Made by a program: the position numbers and the translations under genes | Part shown: positions 1-7,124 of the stretch, piece by piece | Numbering within the stretch: the stretch's first letter is position 1 | How the letters are laid out: each line of letters opens with the position of its first letter | Assembly (NCBI RefSeq): GCF_026151345.1 | Contig: NZ_JAMQPR010000001.1 | Coordinates: 434,231-498,230, forward strand | Origin: Leptospira paudalimensis | Lineage (GTDB): Bacteria > Spirochaetota > Leptospiria > Leptospirales > Leptospiraceae | Direction: 5' to 3' | DNA length: 64,000 bases | The notes under the pieces: generated by a model | What the model was told of the DNA's origin: nothing | Databases searched by the model: none | Seen by the model: the letters and a program-made list of their open reading frames with translations, nothing else

Positions 1-1
1 T

Positions 2-463
2 GAGATCTCTCATACCATTAGAGAACCTTTAGCTGTTAAGCTTGGTATTTATAAGCTAGAATATGAAGAAGATGGAGATCCTTCACCGGTCTATATGAAT
101 GATGACCATTATGCTAAAGTCAAAACTGCATTTATGGATAGTTTCCGGAAAGGTGAAGGATATTGCAGCACCTCTCTATTTTTTATAAAACCAATTAAAA
201 AAATAGAAATTCGTGCATACCAAGCATTCGATCCGCGTCGTGATCCTGAAACAAAAGTTCCAATTGACTATCATTTTACGTATCGAATAGATTTTATCCA
301 TAACGATGATCCAAAGTTAGAGACAGATTCTGAAGATCGCGGACATGCAATCACAATAAATGTCGATCATGATTTCAACAAACCGTTTACTATCTATGAA
401 ATTACACGTATCATCAACCATTGTCCAGTTCCAGAATTACAGGATCCTGTGGAGGGAGAGTGA
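2..463 (+). CDS. Hypothetical protein, 5' end cut off by the window
   Basis: The reading frame is open from base 2 to the TGA at 461-463, giving about 153 visible codons, so the true start lies outside the window. The first internal Met is at 95. The visible part is soluble and charged, with no signal peptide or membrane segment. It is rich in Asp, His and Tyr and looks beta-rich. I recognise no family. It heads a run of small accessory genes on the same strand and the context gives no function. Reality of the frame is fairly sure because it is open from the window edge; the function is unknown. Confidence 0.6.
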   Translation, partial: EISHTIREPLAVKLGIYKLEYEEDGDPSPVYMNDDHYAKVKTAFMDSFRKGEGYCSTSLFFIKPIKKIEIRAYQAFDPRRDPETKVPIDYHFTYRIDFIHNDDPKLETDSEDRGHAITINVDHDFNKPFTIYEITRIINHCPVPELQDPVEGE

Positions 464-601
464 ATGAATTCTTTTCTCTGCACTACTGATCGATAGTGAG
501 CCCATGCTAATTGGCGAGAGTGATCGCATAAACGATTGCTGATATTCACATCTAATCATTGTAAGTTGATAGTAAAAGGTTTTAATTCAAATTGGAATTA
601 A

Positions 602-635
602 CGACTATCTAGGGCTCAATTATCTAGTCGCTTTT
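602..635 (+). terminator. Possible weak intrinsic terminator
   Basis: Arms CGACTA (602-607) and TAGTCG (625-630) can pair and are followed by C and five T. A second small stem, TTAATTC/GAATTAA, lies just upstream at 582-601. The stem is short and the loop long, so this is only a candidate end for the gene finishing at 463. The rest of the 194-base gap from 464 to 657 shows nothing else I can name. Confidence 0.3.
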
Positions 636-657
636 TAGGCTGAATGGCTTCCTTTAA

Positions 658-921
658 TTGGGAGACTTTTCAGTGTATAAGGAATTGATTCTGGAGTTGG
701 AGACTTTGATCGTGTTCAAACTCGATCCAAATTCTTGTGTTCACTTCGCATTCCATTTTATATGCGATCCAAACCGGCCGAAAACACTTGATTCGCGAAA
801 AGAAGACTTTGCGTTTTACACAGCAGGAAACAATTCTGATGGATTCATCAAAGATCGCATTTTGGTGAAAGTAAAAGATGTTCTAGGGAATGGCCTTCTT
901 GGTTATATAGACGCCTACTAA
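658..921 (+). CDS. Small hypothetical protein, possibly a gene remnant
   Basis: An 87-codon frame starting at TTG with no obvious ribosome binding site. The peptide has no signal sequence and no motif I recognise. It sits 75 bases before another short frame (996-1217), and the two may be pieces of one longer ancestral gene whose neighbours are duplicated and decayed. The product may therefore not be made. The alternative is that it is a chance frame in a decaying region. Confidence 0.35.
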   Translation: MGDFSVYKELILELETLIVFKLDPNSCVHFAFHFICDPNRPKTLDSRKEDFAFYTAGNNSDGFIKDRILVKVKDVLGNGLLGYIDAY

Positions 922-995
922 CAGAATCAAGAACGTTTATCTATCCAATCTGAAAAAACATTCTTACAGTCGCTGTTCAATATTCAGAGATTGGA

Positions 996-1217
996 ATGTA
1001 CCATGTCCAATTGTGTGCAGTTACAATAGAAGAATTGGATTTTTTACCGATGTTTTACATCGCAGGTGAAAGCTGGGAACTAAGAATGTACGGAAATGGA
1101 AACAAATTTAAATTCTTGGCAGTGAAACAAGAATTGTGGAACTTAGGAAATCTAAAGTCAATCAATCAGATGTGGAATCATAGACACCATTTACATATAA
1201 CGGAAATTAACAGATGA
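996..1217 (+). CDS. Short hypothetical protein, probable C-terminal remnant of a duplicated gene
   Basis: A 73-residue frame beginning with ATG and ending in TGA at 1215-1217, which overlaps the ATG of the next gene as ATGA. The frame is open back to 954 without another ATG. Its last part carries the striking block MWNHRHHLH. Nearly the same block is readable at 2596-2622, just upstream of the second SH3-domain gene, where the rest of the frame is broken. The two short units and their downstream SH3 genes therefore look like a tandem duplication. Function is unknown. The His-rich end might bind metal or belong to a nuclease-like fold, but that is a guess. Confidence 0.45.
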   Translation: MYHVQLCAVTIEELDFLPMFYIAGESWELRMYGNGNKFKFLAVKQELWNLGNLKSINQMWNHRHHLHITEINR

Positions 1218-2074
1218 AAATGAAAATCTTCTTATTCAGCTTTTTACTAATTGGATGTTCACAAAATCTAAAATCGCAATCATCCATTGATGAAGAACCT
1301 ATTAATCTACCTGAAATTAAATACCTGGCGGAAAGTCATGTTCCGATATCGAAAGAAATGAGGCAAAAAAAATATCCTGATACATGGATTCAAAATCTTT
1401 ACTTAGAATCTTCAAAATATAAAGTTACAATTAACACTTCAGCTATAGAGAGAAGAAATCTATCTGCAACGATTGCGATTAAAGAATCGCTAAATATTTA
1501 TGAAGAGGGAAGAGAAAAAGTCTTTTATTTTAAAAAAGGCAGTATATTTAGAATTGTAAACACTGAACCTGTTATGCCACCAGATAGACCTTCCTATCCT
1601 GGCGATTATGGCCTACGTTTTGATTTCAAGAATGGCAAAATCGAAACCATTGGTTGCTATTTCCGGCAAAAACCATGCCAAGAAGTAATTCATTTGGATT
1701 CATTTGGCGAAGTTGTAAATGTCGTGAAAGAAAAAGCCCAATGTGAAAAAGGTTGTGGTCATTTAGTCCCTTATCGCATTCCAGGATTTTATTTTATAGC
1801 AGATCACAAAGTCCGTGTTCGCAAAGAACCTTCTACCAAATCAGAAATCATCACCGAACTAAGCAAAGACACACCCATCCAAGTGATTGCCGATGCAGAA
1901 GTGTATGAAGAAATATTTCCGCATTATGGCACTTGGGGCAAAGTGAAGTTAGATGATGGACGTGAAGGTTATGTACACGGAGCATTTCTTCGTGCACCTG
2001 GAGAAATTGATGTAGTCTCCATTCAAGAAAAAGCGAATGTATGGAAGAAGAACAACGGTTGGAAAGAAAAATAA
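1214..2074 (+). CDS. SH3b-domain lipoprotein, copy A
   Basis: A 286-residue exported protein. Its short signal peptide ends in LLIGC, which makes Cys15 a likely lipidation site. The middle region contains IVNTEP and Cys pairs. The C-terminal part (about 190-270) has the pattern of a bacterial SH3 domain: VRVRKEPS, then a variable loop, then WGKVKLDDGREGYVHG. Such domains usually bind peptide or peptidoglycan. The start overlaps the preceding frame as ATGA; a second ATG lies two codons later. The protein is a clear paralogue of the one at 2646-3551: both share IVNTEP, EVVNV, a paired-Cys stretch and the ending APGEID/TPGEID. Function beyond a surface or periplasmic role is unknown. Confidence 0.75.
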   Translation: MKMKIFLFSFLLIGCSQNLKSQSSIDEEPINLPEIKYLAESHVPISKEMRQKKYPDTWIQNLYLESSKYKVTINTSAIERRNLSATIAIKESLNIYEEGREKVFYFKKGSIFRIVNTEPVMPPDRPSYPGDYGLRFDFKNGKIETIGCYFRQKPCQEVIHLDSFGEVVNVVKEKAQCEKGCGHLVPYRIPGFYFIADHKVRVRKEPSTKSEIITELSKDTPIQVIADAEVYEEIFPHYGTWGKVKLDDGREGYVHGAFLRAPGEIDVVSIQEKANVWKKNNGWKEK

Positions 2075-2091
2075 TAAATGTTTATCCTAGG

Positions 2092-2652
2092 ATGAATCGT
2101 TTTTATTTTCTATTTTTAGCAATTTTCTCTTAGAATATATTGCTTCAAACTTAAACGAGATAAAGTTTCTGTATTTGGGGAAAGGAACATACAAACAAGC
2201 AGGACTTTGGTGTGCAAAAATATCGCATCAAAATAAACGTAGTTTAATTTCTGAATCCGATACTGAAATTTTTTAAAATTCTTCATTGTTTAAATCTCTC
2301 GCTAATTTTGGAATCGATTCATTTTGGGTAATTGATAACATTGATGATCTTTTTTCCCACCAAGTTTATTATGGAGATTCTCATAAAATTGTAAATGAAG
2401 AGGACTTAAACCAAGAAAAAGGAATTATCTGTGTTTCTTCTTTGTGATAACGGATACTTTCGAAACTAGGGTAAGTTCTGCCATCACAAAACTTCGGTAT
2501 GGTGATGTTTCCGAATAAATTCCTACGTTCAATAGCTTTTAACTTTGACTAAATTGTTATCGAAAGAAAAATCTTGATATTCAAACACAAATGTGGAACC
2601 ATCGTCATCATCTCCATATGAGTGAAGTAGGAGCTGTCCAACACAATGAATA
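2092..2652 (+). pseudogene. Decayed gene between the two SH3 paralogues
   Basis: This otherwise gene-free stretch holds the wreck of a protein gene. An ATG at 2092 begins a typical signal peptide (MNRFYFLFLAIFS) that stops at TAG 2131. A second frame from 2157 reads about 38 residues to a TAA, continues in frame for about 55 residues (FKSLANFGIDSFWVIDNI and on) to a TGA near 2447, and carries on after a frame change. Pieces resembling 996-1217 follow: LRYG, then NKF in another frame, then a frame ending in QMWNHRHHLHMSE that stops at 2650-2652. At least one nonsense codon and two or more frame changes are needed, so it cannot encode one protein. The gene it came from is not recognised. Confidence 0.6.
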
Positions 2653-3551
2653 AGCAAAAATTTTTCTTTATTATTTTATTTTTATTTATTGTAAATGAGT
2701 TAATACCAAGTCCGTCGAAAGAAGAATTGATTGAAGCTTGGAATCGAAAGTTAAGTACTTTCTATATTGCGATCCCAAACGAACTAAGAACAAGATTTTT
2801 AACAGAAGGACTTGGGAATACTGGAATTGCATATGAGCACAAGAACTTTGCTCTTGGGATATCAAAAGAACGATTTCCAGGAGAAGATATCAATTACTCT
2901 ATTGGAATTCAACGGGATCGAAAAAGTAATTATGATAGTCAAGCATATTTAGATTATTGGTTTAAAGATGATACACTGATAATGATTGTGAATACCGAAC
3001 CGTATATCCATAACACAAACAATTATGATTTTGGAGGATACAGATTCCGAGGTGGCTTGGCATTAGAGTTTCGAGATAATCAGCTTTATCAAATGAGTTG
3101 TTTGCATAAACCTAACAATCAGAAAGATGTACTAGATATCTTTAAAAAACAATACTGTGGAGAAAAGATAGAAGTAAACAGTGATTTGGAAGTTGTCAAT
3201 GTTTTTGACACGAAAGAGAAGTGCACAACCACATGTAAGTTTGGCTACCATTATCGCTTCCCTGGCACATACATAACAATGGGTTCGCTTGTCAATGTTC
3301 GATCCACTCCAAGTTTAAATGGTGAGATACTTGCAAAACTTCCTAGAGGCGAAAAAGTAGAAGTTCTGGAAGATACTGGGAAAAGGGACATTTTGGCTAA
3401 TTCAATAGTGTTATCAAATTGGCTCAAGGTGAAAACGAATACAGGAATAGAGGGCTTTATCCACGGAGCTTACCTTCGAACACCTGGAGAAATAGATATT
3501 TATGAGATTAAAAGAAAAGCTGAGGAGTGGAAAAAAGCCAATTCAAAATAA
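2646..3551 (+). CDS. SH3b-domain secreted protein, copy B
   Basis: A 301-residue paralogue of the protein at 1214-2074. The N-terminus is a hydrophobic signal peptide (FFFIILFLFIVNELIPS) without a clear lipobox Cys, so this copy is probably a cleaved or anchored periplasmic protein and not a lipoprotein. The central part keeps IVNTEP and a Cys-x3-Cys pair. The C-terminal SH3b region (about 210-285) keeps VNVRSTPS, a basic loop and LKVKTNTGIEGFIHG. The ATG overlaps the end of the decayed upstream frame, as copy A overlaps its own upstream frame, which supports duplication of the whole two-gene unit. Function unknown; a cell-wall or surface-binding role is inferred from the domain. Confidence 0.75.
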   Translation: MNKQKFFFIILFLFIVNELIPSPSKEELIEAWNRKLSTFYIAIPNELRTRFLTEGLGNTGIAYEHKNFALGISKERFPGEDINYSIGIQRDRKSNYDSQAYLDYWFKDDTLIMIVNTEPYIHNTNNYDFGGYRFRGGLALEFRDNQLYQMSCLHKPNNQKDVLDIFKKQYCGEKIEVNSDLEVVNVFDTKEKCTTTCKFGYHYRFPGTYITMGSLVNVRSTPSLNGEILAKLPRGEKVEVLEDTGKRDILANSIVLSNWLKVKTNTGIEGFIHGAYLRTPGEIDIYEIKRKAEEWKKANSK

Positions 3552-3579
3552 TCTTTGGATTTGCAATATACTTATACAA

Positions 3580-3921
3580 TTGAAATTTATTTGGTTTATT
3601 CTCTTGGTTCCCTCTACCCTTTTCTTTTGCAGAGAAAGAGATTACGAGGAAAAAATTTTGGAGATGGATAATATAACTGAGTTCTCAAAAAACATTTGTA
3701 CGACAGATGAAGAGTGTTCTGTCGAGCAAAAATGTTATGTTCCTACTTTTGGTAATAAAATCGGGACTTGTATTATCATCAACGATCCAAATTCTCCTTT
3801 TTTTCGATATGTTCTTTCGAGAACTAGTCGGTGTCAATCGAATGCGGATTGTGCAAAAAACTTTAAGTGTAGAATTCCATCAGGATTTTTATATGGAAGC
3901 TGCGAATACTCTGAAGAGTGA
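3580..3921 (+). CDS. Small Cys-rich lipoprotein with an internal duplication
   Basis: The frame is open from 3502, but an ATG there would lie inside the previous gene. A TTG at 3580 gives a proper lipoprotein signal, MKFIWFILLVPSTLFFC, with Cys17 lipidated, and I prefer it. The mature part carries two copies of a spaced-Cys motif: C-x6-C-x5-C-x10-C (ICTTDEEC ... KIGTC) and C-x6-C-x5-C-x9-C (RCQSNADC ... LYGSC). This suggests two small disulphide-bonded modules facing the periplasm or cell surface. I recognise no named family. The start codon is uncertain. Confidence 0.6.
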   Translation: MKFIWFILLVPSTLFFCRERDYEEKILEMDNITEFSKNICTTDEECSVEQKCYVPTFGNKIGTCIIINDPNSPFFRYVLSRTSRCQSNADCAKNFKCRIPSGFLYGSCEYSEE

Positions 3922-3963
3922 AAGAGTAAACTCACTTATGATAAGTCTTCAAAGTAAGCAATA

Positions 3964-4182
3964 TTGTTATATAAGATAGAGTTGCTGAATGTATTTATTC
4001 CTAGTCAAAACAAAAAGACTTTCGATTGGCTTATCTTCTGCTCAATCATTCGCCACAAAAAATACCAAAAAACATTTCGTTTCACAAATATTATTATTTA
4101 CACACCTCGTTTTTCAAGGAGAGACTGGTGTGAATTCACAAACCTTGGAATTTCCATTCTAGATAAAGTTACAGTTCGCTAG
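3964..4182 (+). pseudogene. Gene fragment, paralogue of the C-terminus encoded at 5530-5656
   Basis: A 72-codon frame with no good start. From about 4050 it reads HKKYQKTFRF and then IIIYTPRFSRRDW. This matches HKKYKKTYRV and then MIFTPNFSDAEW near the end of the broken gene at 5083-5656. Both end in a short hydrophobic stretch and a 'VTV/VIV' tail. The first half of the frame does not match and probably is not coding in this frame. It is best seen as the surviving 3' end of a second copy of that gene. Confidence 0.5.
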
Positions 4183-4198
4183 AGGATAAAATTTGATT

Positions 4199-4936
4199 AT
4201 GTTAAAAAATAAAACTATACTATCCATTTCGTTATTTCTTTTGTTTGGATTCTTTAACTGCTCAACTTTTTTCATCAACGAAGAAGAGAAAACAAAGGAA
4301 ACGATCCAACACCTTCGCGACAGGGGCTATCGTATGAGGAACATATCTTCATCGGAAAAAGATGCCATCCCGAACAATTTATCACAAACCCATTCAGTCT
4401 ATCAGGGTGGCGATTTTATCAAAATCTGCTCTTTAAGGCAGATAAAAAATATCGACTTTGAAAGGACCGAACTCCCTACCTTTACTGATAAGGAAATAGA
4501 AGCTTGTTCTCAAATGGAATTAGAGTGGTTGAGTATTTTTAAGGTAAAGATGAACAAAGATGCATTTTGTAAGATAACAAATACATTTAGAAATTCACTT
4601 TTGAAATTTGATGTCTCAGAAAGCGGTTTATCAGATGAAATGATGCCTTGTATTTCCAAACTCCAAAGGCTTAACTTCCTACTAATTGGCAGAGGTTCAA
4701 ATATAAGTAAGGATTCCTTTTGCAAAACTCTTTTGAGTTTACCAAATTTACAATTTATTCGTATTGAAGATACAGACTTACCTAAATCTGCATTGCAATG
4801 CATTCTAGACCATCCTAACTTAAATGAAATTTGGCTACGCAGTTGGAAAAATGCGAGCTATGATGATAAAGATGCGCTAATTAAAGCGTATGAAAAAAAG
4901 TATCAACGGAAAATTAAATTTAACTTATATGATTGA
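4199..4936 (+). CDS. Lipoprotein with leucine-rich-repeat-like segments
   Basis: A 245-residue protein. From ATG 4199 the signal peptide ends in LFGFFNC, making Cys21 the likely lipidated residue. A TTG two codons upstream at 4193 sits at a better distance from AGAGGA (4181-4186) and is an alternative start. From about residue 75 to 215 the sequence has irregular repeats of the type 'F-L-L/I ... N/S-x-L-S ... L-P-x-L' that resemble diverged leucine-rich repeats. The last 20 residues are Lys- and Tyr-rich. It lies between two relics of one paralogous gene family. A surface-exposed binding role is plausible, but no specific function can be given. Confidence 0.65.
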   Translation: MLKNKTILSISLFLLFGFFNCSTFFINEEEKTKETIQHLRDRGYRMRNISSSEKDAIPNNLSQTHSVYQGGDFIKICSLRQIKNIDFERTELPTFTDKEIEACSQMELEWLSIFKVKMNKDAFCKITNTFRNSLLKFDVSESGLSDEMMPCISKLQRLNFLLIGRGSNISKDSFCKTLLSLPNLQFIRIEDTDLPKSALQCILDHPNLNEIWLRSWKNASYDDKDALIKAYEKKYQRKIKFNLYD

Positions 4937-4951
4937 AGAGAAATTCAAGTA

Positions 4952-5044
4952 ATGATTGATTATAAATCAAATCCATCTCTTTCTTACGAAGTTGGTTCTA
5001 GGGTAGAAATCATGGACTGGGTGCAATCAGTTCGCAGAGAATAA
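4952..5044 (+). CDS. Tiny ORF, 30 residues, status uncertain
   Basis: ATG at 4952 opens a 30-codon frame ending in TAA at 5042-5044. The peptide is hydrophilic, with YEVGSRVEIMDWVQS in its second half, and has no signal peptide. There is no clear ribosome binding site. Given the decay on both sides, it may be the tail of a lost gene and not an expressed peptide. Confidence 0.2.
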   Translation: MIDYKSNPSLSYEVGSRVEIMDWVQSVRRE

Positions 5045-5082
5045 TGATGTTTAACCTCTATATATTTTCCAGGTGCATTAGA

Positions 5083-5656
5083 ATGAAAAAAACTTTTCTT
5101 TTCTTAATATTGATACCTATCGCTTTTTTGTATGCAGAAAAGTTGGATTTGACAAAAAGTTATCGAGGTATCACATTTTATCCTGTAAGGCGAGAGCAAG
5201 TTGAGTCGGTTCTTCTCTATGTTCCAAATATAACTCGGAGGATCGACACCTTTCATCAGGAATTAAAGTATCCAATTACTTTTTTTAAAGCTGATTGCAA
5301 ACAAGAAACAGAGTGTTTTTCTTTATTGATTGATTGATGTTTCGATTATAGCCGATTCAATAAAATCCTTCGAAGAAATTTTAACTGAATCAAAATTAAA
5401 AGATTTCAGATTGGAACCCCAGTCTGTAAACGACTGGAAAAAATTCATTCGTTACAAAACAGAAAAAATGGAAATCTATTATGGTCCGAGTGAGATCATA
5501 GGTGAAAAGGTAGTAGCATTTTATTACCACAAAAAATATAAAAAAACATACCGAGTTACAATAAACATGATTTTTACTCCAAATTTCTCAGATGCTGAAT
5601 GGAACGAAATTATCAATTTTATCATCGGAATGTTGAATAATTTAGTTATAGTTTAG
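5083..5656 (+). pseudogene. Secreted protein gene interrupted by a 4-base repeat insertion
   Basis: The first frame starts at ATG 5083 (or 5044) with a clean signal peptide, MKKTFLFLILIPIAFLYA, and stops at TGA 5335-5337. The next frame (to TAG 5656) continues the same protein. The junction lies in three tandem ATTG units at 5325-5336. Removing one unit restores one open frame of about 190 residues through the join (CFSLLID then VSIIADS). The intact product would be a small periplasmic protein of unknown function. Its C-terminus matches the fragment at 3964-4182. The change may be a fixed mutation or a reversible slippage switch. The second half on its own has no signal peptide. Confidence 0.75.
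5325..5336 (+). repeat. (ATTG)3 tandem repeat at a frameshift
   Basis: Three perfect ATTG units followed by ATG. With three units the gene at 5083-5656 stops at 5335-5337; with two units the frame is open to 5656. Tetranucleotide tracts inside coding sequence are the classic substrate of slipped-strand mispairing, although three units is short for a fast switch. Confidence 0.8.
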
Positions 5657-5699
5657 AATTCTATATATTTATTGAAATATTAATATTTTAACCCCACCC

Positions 5700-5764
5700 C
5701 CGCGCCAGCGATTGCAGCGGAAATCCTTTTTGCATAAGCAAAAAGATTGGAGCGAAAAGCGCGG
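5700..5764. repeat. GC-rich imperfect palindrome, intergenic element A
   Basis: Outer arms CCGCGC (5700-5705) and GCGCGG (5759-5764) flank an inner perfect stem CTTTTTGC / GCAAAAAG (5726-5733 / 5738-5745) with an ATAA loop. The flanking AATC and GATT can extend the inner stem past a bulge. The whole can fold into one long hairpin. It lies between a gene end at 5656 and the end of the minus-strand gene at 5841, so it may terminate both. Its GC content contrasts with the surrounding DNA, and the inner T/A runs fit a two-way terminator. Confidence 0.55.
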
Positions 5765-5840
5765 TCACATCTTCCATCAAAGGAAACGCACACCAAAGGA
5801 TTGTGAGGCGCCCTGCTCTTCCATCTTCAAGATATGTATC

Positions 5841-6686
5841 TTAATCTTCTTTCATATCCAAACATCGTTTCATCCAATTCCATGTTTCTTCTGGGCGTTC
5901 GAAGGGAAAAAAATGGGTGAAACCTGGGAAGATGGTCACATCCGACTTGGGGTTTACTTTTGTGAGTAGGTTTGCATATTTAGGACTACAGACTTCGTAT
6001 GATTCGGGTATGGCGATGTGGTTTTCCGTTTTGATGCCATAGAAGTTTTTGAAGACATGGAAATGGGCATGGCCAAAAATTTTGGCTTCGACTCTTGGGT
6101 CACAACAAAGTTTGACTTCGTCTTCGTTGCCTGTTGGTACAAAACAAGAATTGAGATAATCTTCGAAAATAGAAGGATCAAATTTGGCAAAGGCAGGGAA
6201 CTTTCGGAATGACCGCCTAACAAGCTCTATGGATTTGAAATGGGTCCTTCTTTTTTTGGCACCTTTGGCAAGTGGATTTTCTAAAAATTTGGAAAGTAAA
6301 ATGAGTTTCCAACCCAGGATGACGGGATCCATCGCCAATACTTTTGTAAATCGTTCGGGTTCTTTTTTTGCAGCGAGAAGTGAGGAGGCTCCTCCAAGGG
6401 AATGGCCGATGATTGTTGTTTCGTTAACCGATTCGTGGTCGAGGAGGGAAAGGATTTGGTCGCGGAATACATTCCAATTATGGAAGTCCAGTGTGAAGGC
6501 AGAACGACCATGACCAATGAAGTCGGGTGCAATCACGCGGTAGTGTTTTTTTAATCTTTCAAAATAAGTTTGGTAACAACCTGCACTATAGCCATTGGCA
6601 TGACAGAAAACTAGGGTGGGGCCTGGTGTTTCTGAATCTAAATACGCAGTATCCCAATTTTTGTATCGAAAGGATTTAAGTTTCAT
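5841..6686 (-). CDS. Alpha/beta hydrolase
   Basis: About 281 residues from the ATG at 6686. The frame extends to 6746, but that start would overlap the divergent gene at 6735. The chain has the standard alpha/beta-hydrolase order: TLVFCHANGYSAGCY with the oxyanion-hole HAN, then PDFIGHGRS, then the nucleophile elbow GHSLGG, then a late acid region and GFTHFFPFE with the probable catalytic His. There is no signal peptide, so it is cytoplasmic. The substrate is unknown; esterase, lipase-like or haloperoxidase-like activity would all fit. It is followed at its 3' side by GC-rich element A. Confidence 0.85.
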   Translation of the reverse strand: MKLKSFRYKNWDTAYLDSETPGPTLVFCHANGYSAGCYQTYFERLKKHYRVIAPDFIGHGRSAFTLDFHNWNVFRDQILSLLDHESVNETTIIGHSLGGASSLLAAKKEPERFTKVLAMDPVILGWKLILLSKFLENPLAKGAKKRRTHFKSIELVRRSFRKFPAFAKFDPSIFEDYLNSCFVPTGNEDEVKLCCDPRVEAKIFGHAHFHVFKNFYGIKTENHIAIPESYEVCSPKYANLLTKVNPKSDVTIFPGFTHFFPFERPEETWNWMKRCLDMKED

Positions 6687-6734
6687 TTTTCTATTTGACC
6701 CTTGCTGATTTGCATCGGATTTTGTCTCTATCCC

Positions 6735-7124
6735 ATGCAATTCCAAGTCATCCTCTTCTTCTGTATAGCTGTATTCTTCAATGCATTGGCGAATATTTTA
6801 ATCAAAACATCTTCTATGCAAGACAAACAAGTCGCACCTGGAGAAGGGTTTTGGAATCTTGTGTTTACTGTATTTAATCCTTATTTTATCGCTGGGCTTG
6901 CGAGCTTCGGATTGGCGTTGTTAGGTTATCGTTATGTTTTGGGTAAGGGATTGAAGTTATCCTTGGCGTATCCGGTGTTTACTTCCAGTGGATTTATCAT
7001 TGTTCTCATTGCTTCTTCTGTTTTTTTTAAAGAACGATTGAATTTTACGCAGTGGCTTGGGATTTCCTTTATTTTAGTGGGTGTATGGCTAACCGCCTTG
7101 CAGATGTTTGACGTTAACTCTTGA
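6735..7124 (+). CDS. Small EamA/SMR-like membrane transporter
   Basis: About 129 residues from ATG 6735 (the frame is open from 6702). Four hydrophobic segments are evident: an N-terminal helix with NALANILIKTS, a second from FIAGLASFGLALLGYRY, a third at LAYPVFTSSGFIIVLIASSVFF, and a last one at WLGISFILVGVWLTAL. The order and the PVF...FKERL pattern are those of four-helix small multidrug resistance or half-size EamA transporters, which work as dimers. Its stop overlaps the TTG start of the next gene, so the two are probably translated together. The substrate is not apparent; a polyamine, drug or lipid-precursor exporter are all possible. Confidence 0.75.
   Translation: MQFQVILFFCIAVFFNALANILIKTSSMQDKQVAPGEGFWNLVFTVFNPYFIAGLASFGLALLGYRYVLGKGLKLSLAYPVFTSSGFIIVLIASSVFFKERLNFTQWLGISFILVGVWLTALQMFDVNS

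Noticed and set aside
464..657. Possible integron-type recombination sites around small genes at the window start
   Set aside because: Short inverted repeats are present, but none shows the spaced core sites expected of an attC site, and no integrase is in view.
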